From the NCBI GenBank assembly GCA_036563805.1, contig DATCLS010000101.1, positions 1 through 50,195 on the forward strand: a DNA stretch of 50,195 nt, read 5' to 3'. Below, in pieces: positions 1 through 9,373 of this stretch. Position 1 is the first letter of the stretch, and each line of letters begins with the position of its first letter. A program made the translations under genes and the position numbers. Under the pieces are notes generated by a model. That model did not search any database. It saw only the letters and a list, made by a program, of their open reading frames with translations, and was not told the DNA's origin. The stretch is from DATCLS01 sp036563805. Lineage in GTDB: Bacteria; Actinomycetota; Acidimicrobiia; Acidimicrobiales; VFJN01.

Positions 1-2
1 TC

Positions 3-8
3 TACGAT
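3..8 (+). promoter_or_regulatory. -10 hexamer of a leaderless gene
   Basis: TACGAT lies 8 nt before the GTG at 17. This fits the TANNNT-N6-8-start pattern seen at many genes in the window, so transcription probably starts at or next to the start codon. Confidence 0.45.
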
Positions 9-16
9 CGGCGGGC

Positions 17-370
17 GTGGCACTCGCATGGGAACAAGTGATCGTCGACGCCCGTGATCCCCGGGGCCTGGGGCAGTGGTGGCGGGACGCCCTGGGCTGG
101 GTCGTCACCAACGACGACCCCGAGGAGTTCGAGATCCGGCCCGCCGAGGACCGGCCACCGGGACTGCTGTTCGTGCCGGTGCCCGACGAGAAGACCGTCA
201 AGAACCGGCTCCACCTCGACTTCCGGCCCGACGACCAGGACGCCGAGGTCGAGCGGCTCCTGAAGCTCGGCGCCACCAAGGTCGACATCGGGCAGGGCGA
301 GCAGACCTGGGTGGTGCTCGCCGACCCCGAAGGCAACGAGTTCTGCGTGCTGTCGTCCCGCTCGTCCTGA
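17..370 (+). CDS. VOC-family (glyoxalase-like) protein
   Basis: A 117-residue protein starting at GTG and shaped like a single-module vicinal-oxygen-chelate protein. It opens with a beta strand followed by a GLGQWWRDALGW helix. A central NRLHLDF strand (residues ~61-67) carries a histidine, and the C-terminus has DPEGNEFCVL with a glutamate; these are the usual metal-ligand positions of VOC proteins. Such small actinobacterial members mostly have no assigned substrate, so I call only the fold. It is probably leaderless because a TACGAT hexamer sits 8 nt upstream. It stands alone, followed by decayed genes. Confidence 0.8.
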   Translation: MALAWEQVIVDARDPRGLGQWWRDALGWVVTNDDPEEFEIRPAEDRPPGLLFVPVPDEKTVKNRLHLDFRPDDQDAEVERLLKLGATKVDIGQGEQTWVVLADPEGNEFCVLSSRSS

Positions 371-425
371 CGTCGGCGGCCGGCGGGGCCAGCGGGAGCG
401 GGCGTGCTCGCCCGGGCGGGGGTGC

Positions 426-590
426 CTCGGCGTCGGCGATCCGGTTGCCGTCAGGGGCGAGGATGGACACGTGGCGCACACCGACGTCGTAGGTCTCGAC
501 CGGCTCGTGGGCGATGCCCGCGGCGCGCAGCCGGTCGAGCAGCCCGTCGAGCCCGGTCACGCCGAACGTGACGTGGCCTGAGCTGGTGGT
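426..590 (-). pseudogene. remnant of a second VOC-family gene
   Basis: Read on the minus strand, this stretch encodes GHVTFGV, then LDGLLDRLRAAGI, then VSILAPDGNRIADAE. This is the typical second half of a glyoxalase-like module, including an APDGNRI turn and a terminal Glu. No matching first half is visible upstream on the same strand (590-720). The frame then runs into the 3' end of the VOC gene at 17-370 without a sensible C-terminus. I read it as a truncated relic and not a working gene. Small sequencing errors could give the same picture. Confidence 0.45.
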
Positions 591-719
591 CGGCGACGAG
601 ATCGTGTGGACGTCCGGCCCGGGGCGACGCTGTTCGTCGAGCCCAACCCGGCGGCCGCCGGCAGCGGACCCGGCGCCCCGCGCGTCGCAGTGTGGGACGT
701 CCCGCGGGTCCGCCGCTCA

Positions 720-967
720 TCGGCCGGCGCCGTCAGGGCCGCACGCCGACCCGGATGACGTGCGTCCGACCGCGTAGCCCCGCCCGGCCAGGTGGGCCGC
801 GCAAGTGCCGGCGCCGCCCCGACGTCGACGACCCGAGCCGGGCACGAACCGGGAGACGACGTCCCAGCTCCGCAGACGCGTCAGCTCGCCCCGGCCGGGC
901 GCGCCCACAGCCGGGCGTCCTCGTCGCGCCGCCCGTAACGCGGCCGCACCCGGGGGTCGATCGCCAT
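720..967 (-). pseudogene. truncated, frameshifted SAM methyltransferase
   Basis: The minus-strand ATG at 967 begins MAIDPRVRPRYGRRDEDARLW. The reading then continues in another frame as GRGELTRLRSWDVVSRFVPG. In a further frame comes a SAM-binding motif I (RVVDVG), and back in the earlier frame the reading ends AAHLAGRGYAV. Together these make the N-terminal third of a common class I methyltransferase (xYGRxDEDxRLW ... GELTRLRxWD ... VLDVGGGxGTxAAxLAxRGxxV), broken by at least two shifts and cut after motif I (~80 of ~250 residues). It lies next to another remnant, so this segment looks degraded. Confidence 0.5.
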
Positions 968-993
968 CCCGCCAGTGTCCGCCACCCCGCCGG

Positions 994-1044
994 CGCCCGC
1001 CCACGGGTTCCGCCCGCCCACGGGTTCCGCCCGCCCACGGGTTT
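994..1044. repeat. three tandem 17-bp repeats
   Basis: The unit CGCCCGCCCACGGGTTC occurs three times head to tail (994-1010, 1011-1027, 1028-1044); only the last base of copy three differs (T). It lies in the gene-poor stretch just upstream of the ECF-type promoter. No spacers are present, so this is a short minisatellite and not a CRISPR array. Confidence 0.85.
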
Positions 1045-1079
1045 CGGCCAGCCGGGCCCGGGCCCGGCCCGGGCGGCGA

Positions 1080-1106
1080 TGTCACATCGGTGGTGGGGCC
1101 GCCGTC
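1080..1106 (+). promoter_or_regulatory. predicted ECF41-type sigma-factor promoter
   Basis: TGTCACA (1080-1086), a 16-nt spacer, and CGTC (1103-1106). As I recall, this is the -35/-10 pair described for ECF41 sigma factors, with the correct spacing. It sits 68 nt upstream of an oxidoreductase gene that is followed by an ECF sigma gene, so positive autoregulation is likely. Confidence 0.65.
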
Positions 1107-1174
1107 CTTGTCCCATGTCGTGCTCCGGGCACCCCCGGCCCAGGCGCCACGACGGACGCGAAAGGACGAGGCTC

Positions 1175-1873
1175 ATGAAGATCGCAGTGTTCGGCGCCAA
1201 CGGCCCGACCGGACGGCTCCTCACCCGGCTGGCGCTGGACGAGGCCCACGACGTCGTCGCCTTCACCCGCCACCCCGACAGGTTCCCGATCGAGCACCCG
1301 CGCCTCGAGGTCGTGGCCGGCGACGTCCACGACGCCGCGGCCGTGGCCGAGGCCATCGACGGGACCGACGCCGTGCTGTCGACGCTCGGCGTGCCCTTCG
1401 CCAAGGATCCGATCACCGTCTACTCGCACGGCGCCGCCAACATCGTCGCCGGGATGCACGCGGCGGGCGTCAAGCGGCTGGCCGTCGTCAGCTCCAGCTC
1501 GGTCAGCCCTCATCCCGAGCCGCTGGGCGGGTTCGTGTTCGAGCGGATCCTCCAGCCCTACATCGTGAACAAGGCGGGCAAGACCCTGTACGACGACATG
1601 CGCCGCATGGAGGAGATCGTGGCCGCCAGCGACCTGGCGTGGACGATCGTGCGCCCGTCGGGGCTGTTCGAGGCGCCGGCGGTGTCCGACTACGAGGTCG
1701 CCGTCGACCACATCGGTCACCGGTTCACCGCCCGGATCGACCTGGCCGACTGCCTGCTGCGCCAGGCCCTCGACACCACCTACGTGCGCACGGCGATCGC
1801 GGTGGCGACGACGAGCGCCAGCCCGTCCATGCTGAAGCTCATCTGGCAAGAGGGCATCCGGAAGAAGGGATGA
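1175..1873 (+). CDS. NAD(P)-binding NmrA/SDR-type oxidoreductase
   Basis: A 232-residue atypical short-chain reductase. The N-terminal Rossmann motif is VFGANGPTGRLL (residues ~5-16), followed by a dinucleotide-specificity strand and a VVSSSSVS stretch. It belongs to the NAD(P)H-binding PF13460-like group that includes NmrA-like and epimerase-like proteins. ATG 1175 is chosen because AAAGGACGAG lies just upstream and Rossmann homology starts at residue 2. The next gene, an ECF sigma factor, starts 3 nt after the stop. ECF41 factors are known to sit beside an oxidoreductase, epimerase or carboxymuconolactone decarboxylase, so this gene is probably the sigma factor's target. Substrate unknown. 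Confidence 0.85.
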   Translation: MKIAVFGANGPTGRLLTRLALDEAHDVVAFTRHPDRFPIEHPRLEVVAGDVHDAAAVAEAIDGTDAVLSTLGVPFAKDPITVYSHGAANIVAGMHAAGVKRLAVVSSSSVSPHPEPLGGFVFERILQPYIVNKAGKTLYDDMRRMEEIVAASDLAWTIVRPSGLFEAPAVSDYEVAVDHIGHRFTARIDLADCLLRQALDTTYVRTAIAVATTSASPSMLKLIWQEGIRKKG

Positions 1874-1876
1874 GCG

Positions 1877-2830
1877 ATGCCGACAGACGACGGCCGCCCG
1901 CCGACGGGCACGCCGATGGGCAGCGGTGCCCCGGGCATCGCCTCCGATGCGGATGTCGACGCCCTGTGGACGGCGCACCGGCGGCGCCTGCTCGACATCG
2001 CGTTCCGCATGCTGCTGGACGTGGGCGAGGCCGAGGACGTGGTGCAGGAGGCGTTCGTGCGCCTGTCCCGCACCGACGTCGCCGCCCTCGACGACCCCGA
2101 GGGCTGGCTGGTCGTCGTGACCAGCCGGCTGGCCATCGACCGGCTGCGCGCCCGGCGCCGGCACCCGACCGGCGGGCTCGACCGCCACCTCGACCGCCGT
2201 GAGGACGACACCGGCGATCCCTTCGACGCCGGCGCCGTAGACCCGGCCGACCAGGTCACGCTCGCCGACGACGTCACCCTGGCGCTGCACGCCGTCCTCG
2301 AGCGCCTGACCCCGGCCGAGCGGACCTCGTTCGTGCTCCACGACGTGTTCCGCTACCCCTTCGACCAGGTGGCGGCGATCGTCGGGCGCACGCCGGCCGC
2401 GTGCCGCCAGCTCGCTCGCCGGGCCCGCCAGGCCCTGCGGGCCGAGTCGGCCGCCGGGCGGTTCCCCGTCGACGTCGAGCTCCACCGCCGGGTCAGCGAG
2501 CGCTTCGTCGAGGCGGCGGCGGGCGGCGACCTCGACGCCCTGATCGCCGTGCTCGATCCGGCCGTGGAGGGGGCCTCCGACCTCCGCCCCGACGTCGTGA
2601 CCGGCCCCCGCGAGGTGGCGGCGGGGATCCTGCGCTACCTCGGCCCGCCGGACGCCCCCACCCTCCTGCACCTCCCAGTGGGCGACCGGGCCGGCATCGT
2701 CGCCCTGCGCGGCCGCCGGGTGGTGGCGCTCGTCCTGCTCACCATCGAGGACGGGCTCGTCGCCCACGTCCACGCGCTGGCGGGACCGGCGCCCCGCGCC
2801 GCCGTCGGCGCCGCCCTCGGGCTGCGCTGA
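1877..2830 (+). CDS. ECF sigma factor, SigJ/ECF41-like, with C-terminal SnoaL-like domain
   Basis: A 317-residue extracytoplasmic-function sigma factor. Region 2 is around residues 35-100 (AEDVVQEAFVRL). Region 4 is around 130-190 (LTPAERTSFVLHDVF ... AACRQLARRARQAL). A ~115-residue C-terminal SnoaL/NTF2-like domain follows (RRVSERFVEAAAGGDLDALIAVL). In ECF41 proteins this fused domain replaces an anti-sigma factor. The glycine-rich DGGG motif and the NPDKL motif I associate with that group are not recognisable (SDLRPD and GPAPRA occupy the places), so its control may differ. Start ATG 1877 is 3 nt after the oxidoreductase stop. An ECF41-like promoter precedes the operon. Confidence 0.88.
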   Translation: MPTDDGRPPTGTPMGSGAPGIASDADVDALWTAHRRRLLDIAFRMLLDVGEAEDVVQEAFVRLSRTDVAALDDPEGWLVVVTSRLAIDRLRARRRHPTGGLDRHLDRREDDTGDPFDAGAVDPADQVTLADDVTLALHAVLERLTPAERTSFVLHDVFRYPFDQVAAIVGRTPAACRQLARRARQALRAESAAGRFPVDVELHRRVSERFVEAAAGGDLDALIAVLDPAVEGASDLRPDVVTGPREVAAGILRYLGPPDAPTLLHLPVGDRAGIVALRGRRVVALVLLTIEDGLVAHVHALAGPAPRAAVGAALGLR

Positions 2831-2890
2831 CACGCGGCGGGCCGCCGGCGGAGGCCGGGCGGCACCGGCGCCATCAACGGCCCGATGCGA

Positions 2891-2938
2891 CCCGACCGCC
2901 GGCGCACCCGACCGCCGGCGCACCCGACCGCCGGCGCA
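2891..2938. repeat. three tandem 16-bp repeats
   Basis: CCCGACCGCCGGCGCA is repeated three times exactly (2891-2906, 2907-2922, 2923-2938), with a degenerate fourth unit after it. It fills the 150-bp gap between the sigma-factor gene and the kinase gene. An open frame runs through it, but I treat the repeat as non-coding and start the kinase downstream. Confidence 0.85.
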
Positions 2939-2980
2939 CTCGACCGCGATGCGACCCGACGGCCGTGCGAGGGTGAGGGC

Positions 2981-3523
2981 GTGCGGAGGGTCGTGGTCGT
3001 GTCGGGCATGCCGGGGGCCGGGAAGACGACGCTGGCCGTGCCGCTGGCGGCCGCCCTCGGGCTCCCGCTCGTGCGCAAGGACGCCATCAAGGAGACGCTG
3101 TTCGACGCGCTCGGACACGTCGACGTGGACGAGGCGGCGTCGTCCCGCAAGCTCGGCGCCGCCGCCATGGACGTGCTGTGGCGCCTGGCCGGCGACTGCC
3201 CGGCCGTGGTGATCGAGGCCAACTTCCGGAGCCGCAGCCCCTACGAGCGCCGGCGGCTCCGCGAGCTGTCGCGCCGCCCGGTCGAGGTGCACTGCCGCCT
3301 CCCCGCCGAGCTGGCAGCCGAGCGCTACGCCCGGCGCCACGCCGAGCCCGGCCACCACCCGGTCCACGTCCTGCCCTCGCTCCCCCTGGCCCGGCTCGCC
3401 GAGTACCAGGAGCCGATGGGCCTCGGCCCGGTGCTGGAGGTCGACACCACCGCCCCGGTCGACGTGCCGGCCGTGGCCGACTGGGTGCGCCGTGCCCTCG
3501 CCGCCCCACCGCCCGCGGGGTGA
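2981..3523 (+). CDS. P-loop kinase / AAA-type ATPase
   Basis: A 180-residue protein with a Walker A motif SGMPGAGKTT (residues ~7-16), a LVRKDAIKETLFD segment, a VIEANFRS strand, and an arginine-rich lid region (YERRRLRELSRRP). This is the layout of the AAA_33 / zeta-like small kinases. Start GTG 2981 is chosen because the Walker strand RRVVVVSG begins right there; an upstream extension would be encoded by the tandem repeat. No toxin-antitoxin partner is visible. Substrate unknown. Confidence 0.75.
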   Translation: MRRVVVVSGMPGAGKTTLAVPLAAALGLPLVRKDAIKETLFDALGHVDVDEAASSRKLGAAAMDVLWRLAGDCPAVVIEANFRSRSPYERRRLRELSRRPVEVHCRLPAELAAERYARRHAEPGHHPVHVLPSLPLARLAEYQEPMGLGPVLEVDTTAPVDVPAVADWVRRALAAPPPAG

Positions 3524-3562
3524 CCGGACGCGGCCGGGCCTGGTCGGCCACCCGACGCAGGG

Positions 3563-4134
3563 TCAGGAGGGCGGCCCGGCGCCCGGCTGGGCCCGGATGT
3601 CGGCCAGGTGGTGCGCCACCTCGTGCTCGGTGTGGACCGCCACCCACCGCAGGCTCCGCCGGGCCGGCTCCGGGAACCCGTAGCCGACCGTGCGGTCCCA
3701 GTCCCCCGGCCCGAGCCGGGCGAGCACGCCGGCGAACAGCAGCGCGGCCTGCTCCACCTGCACGGCCACGTCAGCCGGGCGCTGGTCGGCGTACCCGTCG
3801 TGCTCGACCCGCTCGTCCCGCCCCATGGGCTCGACCGGGCCGCCGAACCCCCGACGCACGACCAGCACCCGCTCCCGCTGGACGAGCAGGACGTCGCGGA
3901 CGTGGCAGGCGTGCTCCAGCGGCGACCAGACGCCGGGGGCCTGGCGGCGGCGCAGCCGGTCGGGCGGGGTGAGACGCAGGTGGGCGGCGACGGCGCCGGC
4001 CAGCTCCCGGATGCGCGGGCCGGCGCCGGCCCGCAGCGGGACTCGTCGTAGTCCCAGGCGAGCGGGCTCCCCGCCGCCGGCCCCGCCTCGGCGCCGGCCC
4101 GCAGCGGGAAGCCGCAGCCTGGGCAAGCGGTCAC
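3563..4134 (-). pseudogene. DinB-family protein, apparently frameshifted near its N-terminus
   Basis: The main part reads WSPLEHACHVRDVLL ... WDRTVGYGFPEPARRSLRWVAVHTEHEVAHHLADI, a DinB/YfiT-like four-helix metal-binding protein with its usual three histidines. The natural start is GTG 4134, which overlaps the TGA of the upstream reductase gene by 4 nt (GTGA). It encodes a CPGCGF zinc-knuckle-like opening and LAWDYDE, but in a different frame from the DinB core. The switch must occur around 4010-4045, inside one copy of a 21-bp direct repeat (4021-4041 and 4089-4109, 68 nt apart). Either this is a genuine frameshift caused by that repeat, or a sequencing error. Confidence 0.6.
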
Positions 4135-4736
4135 GGGACCGGCGTGATCGGCGGCCCGTCGATGACCCGGGGCCGGTACTCGACCATCTGCAGCCGGCCG
4201 TCGAACGTGCGGTGGTCGATCATCTCGAGGGCGAGGTCGGGGTAGCCGTCGTAGATGCGCTCCGACCCCGTCACGCCCGTGATCACGGGGAACATGACGA
4301 CCCGGAACCGGTCGACCACCCCGGCCTTCAGCAGCGACCGGGCCAGGCTGAGGCTGCCGAGCGTGGACAGGGTGTTCGCGCTGCTCTCCTTCAGCTCGCG
4401 GACCGCCTCCACGGCGTCGCCGCGCACGAGCGTCGAGTTGGCCCATGCCAGCGGCTCCTCGAGGGTCGAGGAGAACACCACCTTGGTGGCCTTGGTGAGC
4501 CCGTCGAGGGAGTCCTCCTCCTCGGGGCGGAACTCGTCGGTCCCCTCCGGGGTCTGGCCGGCGGCGAAGCCCGACATGAGCCGGTACGTGTTCGCCCCCA
4601 TCAGATAGGTCACCTCGGGCTGCTCGCCGAGCCACCCCAGGTACTCGGGCCCCTCGAGCCCCCAGAACCCGGGCCAGCCCTCGCCCGATGCGTACCCGTC
4701 CAGGGAGGTGATGAAGTCGACCATGAGCTCGGCCAT
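4131..4736 (-). CDS. RibD C-terminal-domain / dihydrofolate-reductase-like protein
   Basis: A 201-residue protein of the RibD_C/DHFR-like fold: MVDFITSLDGYASG at the N-terminus, YLMGANTYRLM, VVFSSTL, then GSLSLARSLLKAGVVDRFRVVMFPVITG. Stand-alone actinobacterial members are NADPH-binding proteins with mostly unknown substrate, and they commonly sit beside DinB genes as here. ATG 4736 is preceded by AGAAGGAACG. The stop overlaps the start of the next gene by 4 nt, so the two are probably translationally coupled. The 124-bp gap to the AraC gene is a divergent promoter region. Confidence 0.85.
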   Translation of the reverse strand: MAELMVDFITSLDGYASGEGWPGFWGLEGPEYLGWLGEQPEVTYLMGANTYRLMSGFAAGQTPEGTDEFRPEEEDSLDGLTKATKVVFSSTLEEPLAWANSTLVRGDAVEAVRELKESSANTLSTLGSLSLARSLLKAGVVDRFRVVMFPVITGVTGSERIYDGYPDLALEMIDHRTFDGRLQMVEYRPRVIDGPPITPVP

Positions 4737-4860
4737 GTCGCGTTCCTTCTCGTCGCCGATGTGATCTGAGGGTTGGACGGCGCATCGGGAGGAAAGTCAT
4801 CGCGGCCCGGCCCCGAGCGCCGCGTGGCGCTCCTCCCCACCCCGTGGCACGATCACGCCC

Positions 4861-5394
4861 ATGACGAGGAGGGCCGCAACGGAGCGGCGGGGGCGCCCGG
4901 AACGGGAAGGCCGCCAAGGCCGGCCGGACCGGCAACGCGGCCCGCAGCGGCGAGGCCGCCAAGGCCGCCCCGACCCCCGCGACCTCGTGTGGCTGCGGCG
5001 GGTCCGCGACCGGATCGACCGGGAGTACGCCCAGCCCCTGGACGTCCAGGCGCTGGCGCGGGGCGCCAACATGTCGGCCGGCCACCTGAGCCGCCAGTTC
5101 CGGCGGGCCTACGGCGAGTCGCCCTACTCCTACCTGATGACACGGCGCATCGAGCGGGCCATGGCCCTGCTGCGCCGGGGCGACATGACCGTCACCGAGG
5201 TCTGCTTCGCGGTCGGCTGCTCGTCGTTGGGCACGTTCAGCACCCGGTTCACCGAGCTGGTCGGGGTGCCCCCGAGCGTCTACCGGCGCACGGTGGCCCC
5301 GGCCACGGCCGGCATCCCCGCGTGCGTCGCCAAGCGGGTGACGCGACCGATCAGGAATCGAGAAGCCCTGCTCCGCGAGCCGTTCGTAGCGTGA
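4861..5394 (+). CDS. AraC-family transcriptional regulator
   Basis: A DNA-binding domain with two helix-turn-helices (DVQALARGANMSAGHLSRQF from residue ~61, then TVTEVCFAVGCSSLGTFSTRF) and the closing GVPPSVYRR typical of AraC proteins. No sugar- or ligand-binding domain is present. The first ~40 residues are a repetitive Arg/Gly/Pro-rich stretch (GRQGRPD occurs twice). The true start could instead be GTG 4987, giving a compact ~135-residue protein of the usual size. It is followed 5 nt later by a VOC gene and then a UvrA-like gene. AraC-VOC pairs are common in Actinobacteria and the regulator probably controls its neighbours. Confidence 0.82.
   Translation: MTRRAATERRGRPEREGRQGRPDRQRGPQRRGRQGRPDPRDLVWLRRVRDRIDREYAQPLDVQALARGANMSAGHLSRQFRRAYGESPYSYLMTRRIERAMALLRRGDMTVTEVCFAVGCSSLGTFSTRFTELVGVPPSVYRRTVAPATAGIPACVAKRVTRPIRNREALLREPFVA
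5387..5392 (+). promoter_or_regulatory. -10 hexamer of a leaderless VOC gene
   Basis: TAGCGT lies 7 nt before the ATG at 5400 and overlaps the end of the AraC gene. This would give the VOC/UvrA-like pair an internal leaderless promoter. Confidence 0.4.
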
Positions 5395-5399
5395 GCGGC

Positions 5400-5809
5400 A
5401 TGGACAGCACCATCCACGCCACGTTCCTCCCGCACGACGACGGCGACGCCGCCATCAGGTTCTACCGGGACACCCTGGGCTTCGAGGTGCGCAACGACGT
5501 CGGCTACGACGGGATGCGCTGGATCACCGTGGGCCCGGTCGGCCACCCCGAGATGAACAACATCGTCCTCGAGCCGCCGGCGTCGGACCCGGGCGTGACC
5601 GACGAGGAGCGCCAGATGATCACCGAGATGATGGCCAAGGGCACCTACGCCGGCGTCGTCCTGGCCACCAAGGACGTCGACGCCCTCTTCGAGCGGCTGC
5701 AGGCCGGCGGGGCCGAGGTCGTCCAGGAGCCGATGGACCAGCCCTACGGCGTGCGCGACTGCGCGGTCCGCGACCCCGCCCGCAACCAGATCCGCATCCA
5801 GGAGCAACC

Positions 5810-5813
<4 letters not shown>
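5400..5813 (+). CDS. VOC-family (glyoxalase-like) protein
   Basis: A 137-residue two-half VOC protein: HDDGDAAIRFYRDTLGFEV at the start, then MRWITVGPVG and a histidine-bearing strand. The second half is DVDALFERLQAGGAEVVQEPMDQPYGVRDCAVRDPARNQIRI. This form resembles bleomycin-resistance-like or antibiotic-binding proteins more than lactoylglutathione lyase. The stop overlaps the TTG start of the UvrA-like gene by 4 nt (TTGA), so the two are translationally coupled. This supports a shared role in handling a DNA-directed or antibiotic compound. Confidence 0.85.
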
Positions 5814-8191
<2,378 letters not shown>

Positions 8192-8248
8192 GAGGACGCG
8201 GCCGGGACGCAGCCGCCGGACCCGGGCCGAGGGCGGCCGGGACGCACA

Positions 8249-8282
8249 CGTGGCCCGCGCCCCGGCCGGGGCGCGGGCCACG
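8249..8282. terminator. hairpin terminator between convergent genes
   Basis: A perfect 34-bp inverted repeat (17-nt arms starting CGTGGCCCGCG and ending CGCGGGCCACG) lies between the UvrA-like gene and the convergent osmoprotectant operon. It has no U-tract on either side, as is usual in high-GC Actinobacteria. It probably works in both directions. Confidence 0.7.
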
Positions 8283-8322
8283 CGGGTCCGTGTCAGCCGA
8301 GCACAGCTCAGCCGATCCGGCC

Positions 8323-9273
8323 TCAGCCGATCAGCTCGGCGATGTCGGAGATCTGCGTGATGCCGTGCTCCTCGGCCACCTCGTTGGTGGTGGCGATGGC
8401 GTAGGTGTTGTTGAACGGCGCCGGCGGCAGCCAGGTGATGCCGTTCTCGGCGTCGGCGTCGCGGACGGCCTCGTACTGCTCCTGGGGATCGGGGATCGCC
8501 TCGGTGTTCTCCAGGTAGGTGATCCAGCCCGTGCCCAGGTACTCCCAGTACAGGTCGATCTCCCCGGACGTCAGGGCCTCGCGCGACGCGGTGCTGCCGA
8601 CCAGGCCGGTCTGGTCGCTCACGTCGGCCCCGGCGTCCTCCAGCGCCAGCCGGGTGATGTGGCCCAGGATGAGCTGCTCGGTGAACTCCTTGGAGCCGAC
8701 GGTCAGCGACACCCCGGACAGGTCGACCTCGGGCACGTCGGCCTGGTCGAGCCAGGCGCGGGCGACGTCCTCGGGCTCCTCGCCCTCGACGTCGACCTGC
8801 GCGTTCAGGTCGACCATCGTGGCGTCGTCGAGCTGCTCGGCGATCGGCGTGAACAGCTCCTCGATCTCAGGGTGCTCGTCCAGGACCTCGGTCCGGACGT
8901 TGAGCGAGCCGTTGTAGGGCGGGAAGAACCCCTCGTCGTCCTCCAGCACCGTCAGGCCCAGCGCACCGACGCGCCCGTCGGTGGCGAAGATCGAGCCGAA
9001 CGTGCAGTTGCCCTGGTCGACCTCGTTGTAGACGAGGCTGTCCTCGTCGAGCGCGGTGATCTGGTCGGCGGGGAACTCGAAGCCGTAGGCCTCCTGGAGG
9101 CCGGGGAGGCCGTCGGGGCGGGTCGAGAACTCGCCGCCGACGCAGATCGACGGCTCGACCGACCCCCCGGCCTCGGTGCCGCCGTCGTCGTCGTCCCCGC
9201 AGGCTGCGGCGAGCAGCATCAGGGCGGACAGGCCCACGACGAGCCCTTTCCGGGTGGCTGTCTTGGTGGACAT
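8323..9273 (-). CDS. osmoprotectant (glycine betaine/choline-type) ABC transporter binding lipoprotein, circularly permuted
   Basis: A 316-residue lipoprotein with lipobox LLAAAC (Cys25) followed by an acidic linker. It belongs to the OpuBC/OpuCC/OsmF-like group, but the two halves are swapped. Residues ~42-175 (CVGGEFSTRPDGLPGLQ, IFATDGRVGALGL, LEDDEGFFPPYN, LNAQVDVEG) are the family's usual C-terminal half. Residues ~185-316 (LTVGSKEFTEQLILG, SGEIDLYWEYLGTGW, WLPPAPFNNTYAI, ISDIAELIG) are the usual N-terminal half. The cut falls in the inter-lobe hinge and the old ends are joined by DQADVPEVDLSG, so a normal fold is possible. Last gene of the transporter operon, 100 bp after the permease. 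Confidence 0.88.
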   Translation of the reverse strand: MSTKTATRKGLVVGLSALMLLAAACGDDDDGGTEAGGSVEPSICVGGEFSTRPDGLPGLQEAYGFEFPADQITALDEDSLVYNEVDQGNCTFGSIFATDGRVGALGLTVLEDDEGFFPPYNGSLNVRTEVLDEHPEIEELFTPIAEQLDDATMVDLNAQVDVEGEEPEDVARAWLDQADVPEVDLSGVSLTVGSKEFTEQLILGHITRLALEDAGADVSDQTGLVGSTASREALTSGEIDLYWEYLGTGWITYLENTEAIPDPQEQYEAVRDADAENGITWLPPAPFNNTYAIATTNEVAEEHGITQISDIAELIG

Positions 9274-9373
9274 CGGATTCCTTCTCCCTACGTGTCGACG
9301 GGGTTCCGCCCGCCCCGTCCGGCGTTCGTGGCCGGCGCCTGGCCGACTCGGCCGTCCCGCCGGACGTGGCCGA

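Noticed and set aside
994..1044. CRISPR-like array
   Set aside because: The three units abut with no spacers and are only 17 bp; it is a minisatellite. The same applies to 2891-2938.
2885..2980. N-terminal extension of the P-loop kinase
   Set aside because: It is encoded by tandem 16-bp repeats and gives an Arg/Pro/Thr-rich stretch; the Walker strand begins right at GTG 2981.
1082..3367. A 761-codon minus-strand open frame over the oxidoreductase and sigma-factor genes
   Set aside because: It is antisense to two clear protein families, has no recognisable domain and an Arg/Asp/Gly/Val-rich composition. It is an artefact of high-GC third positions.
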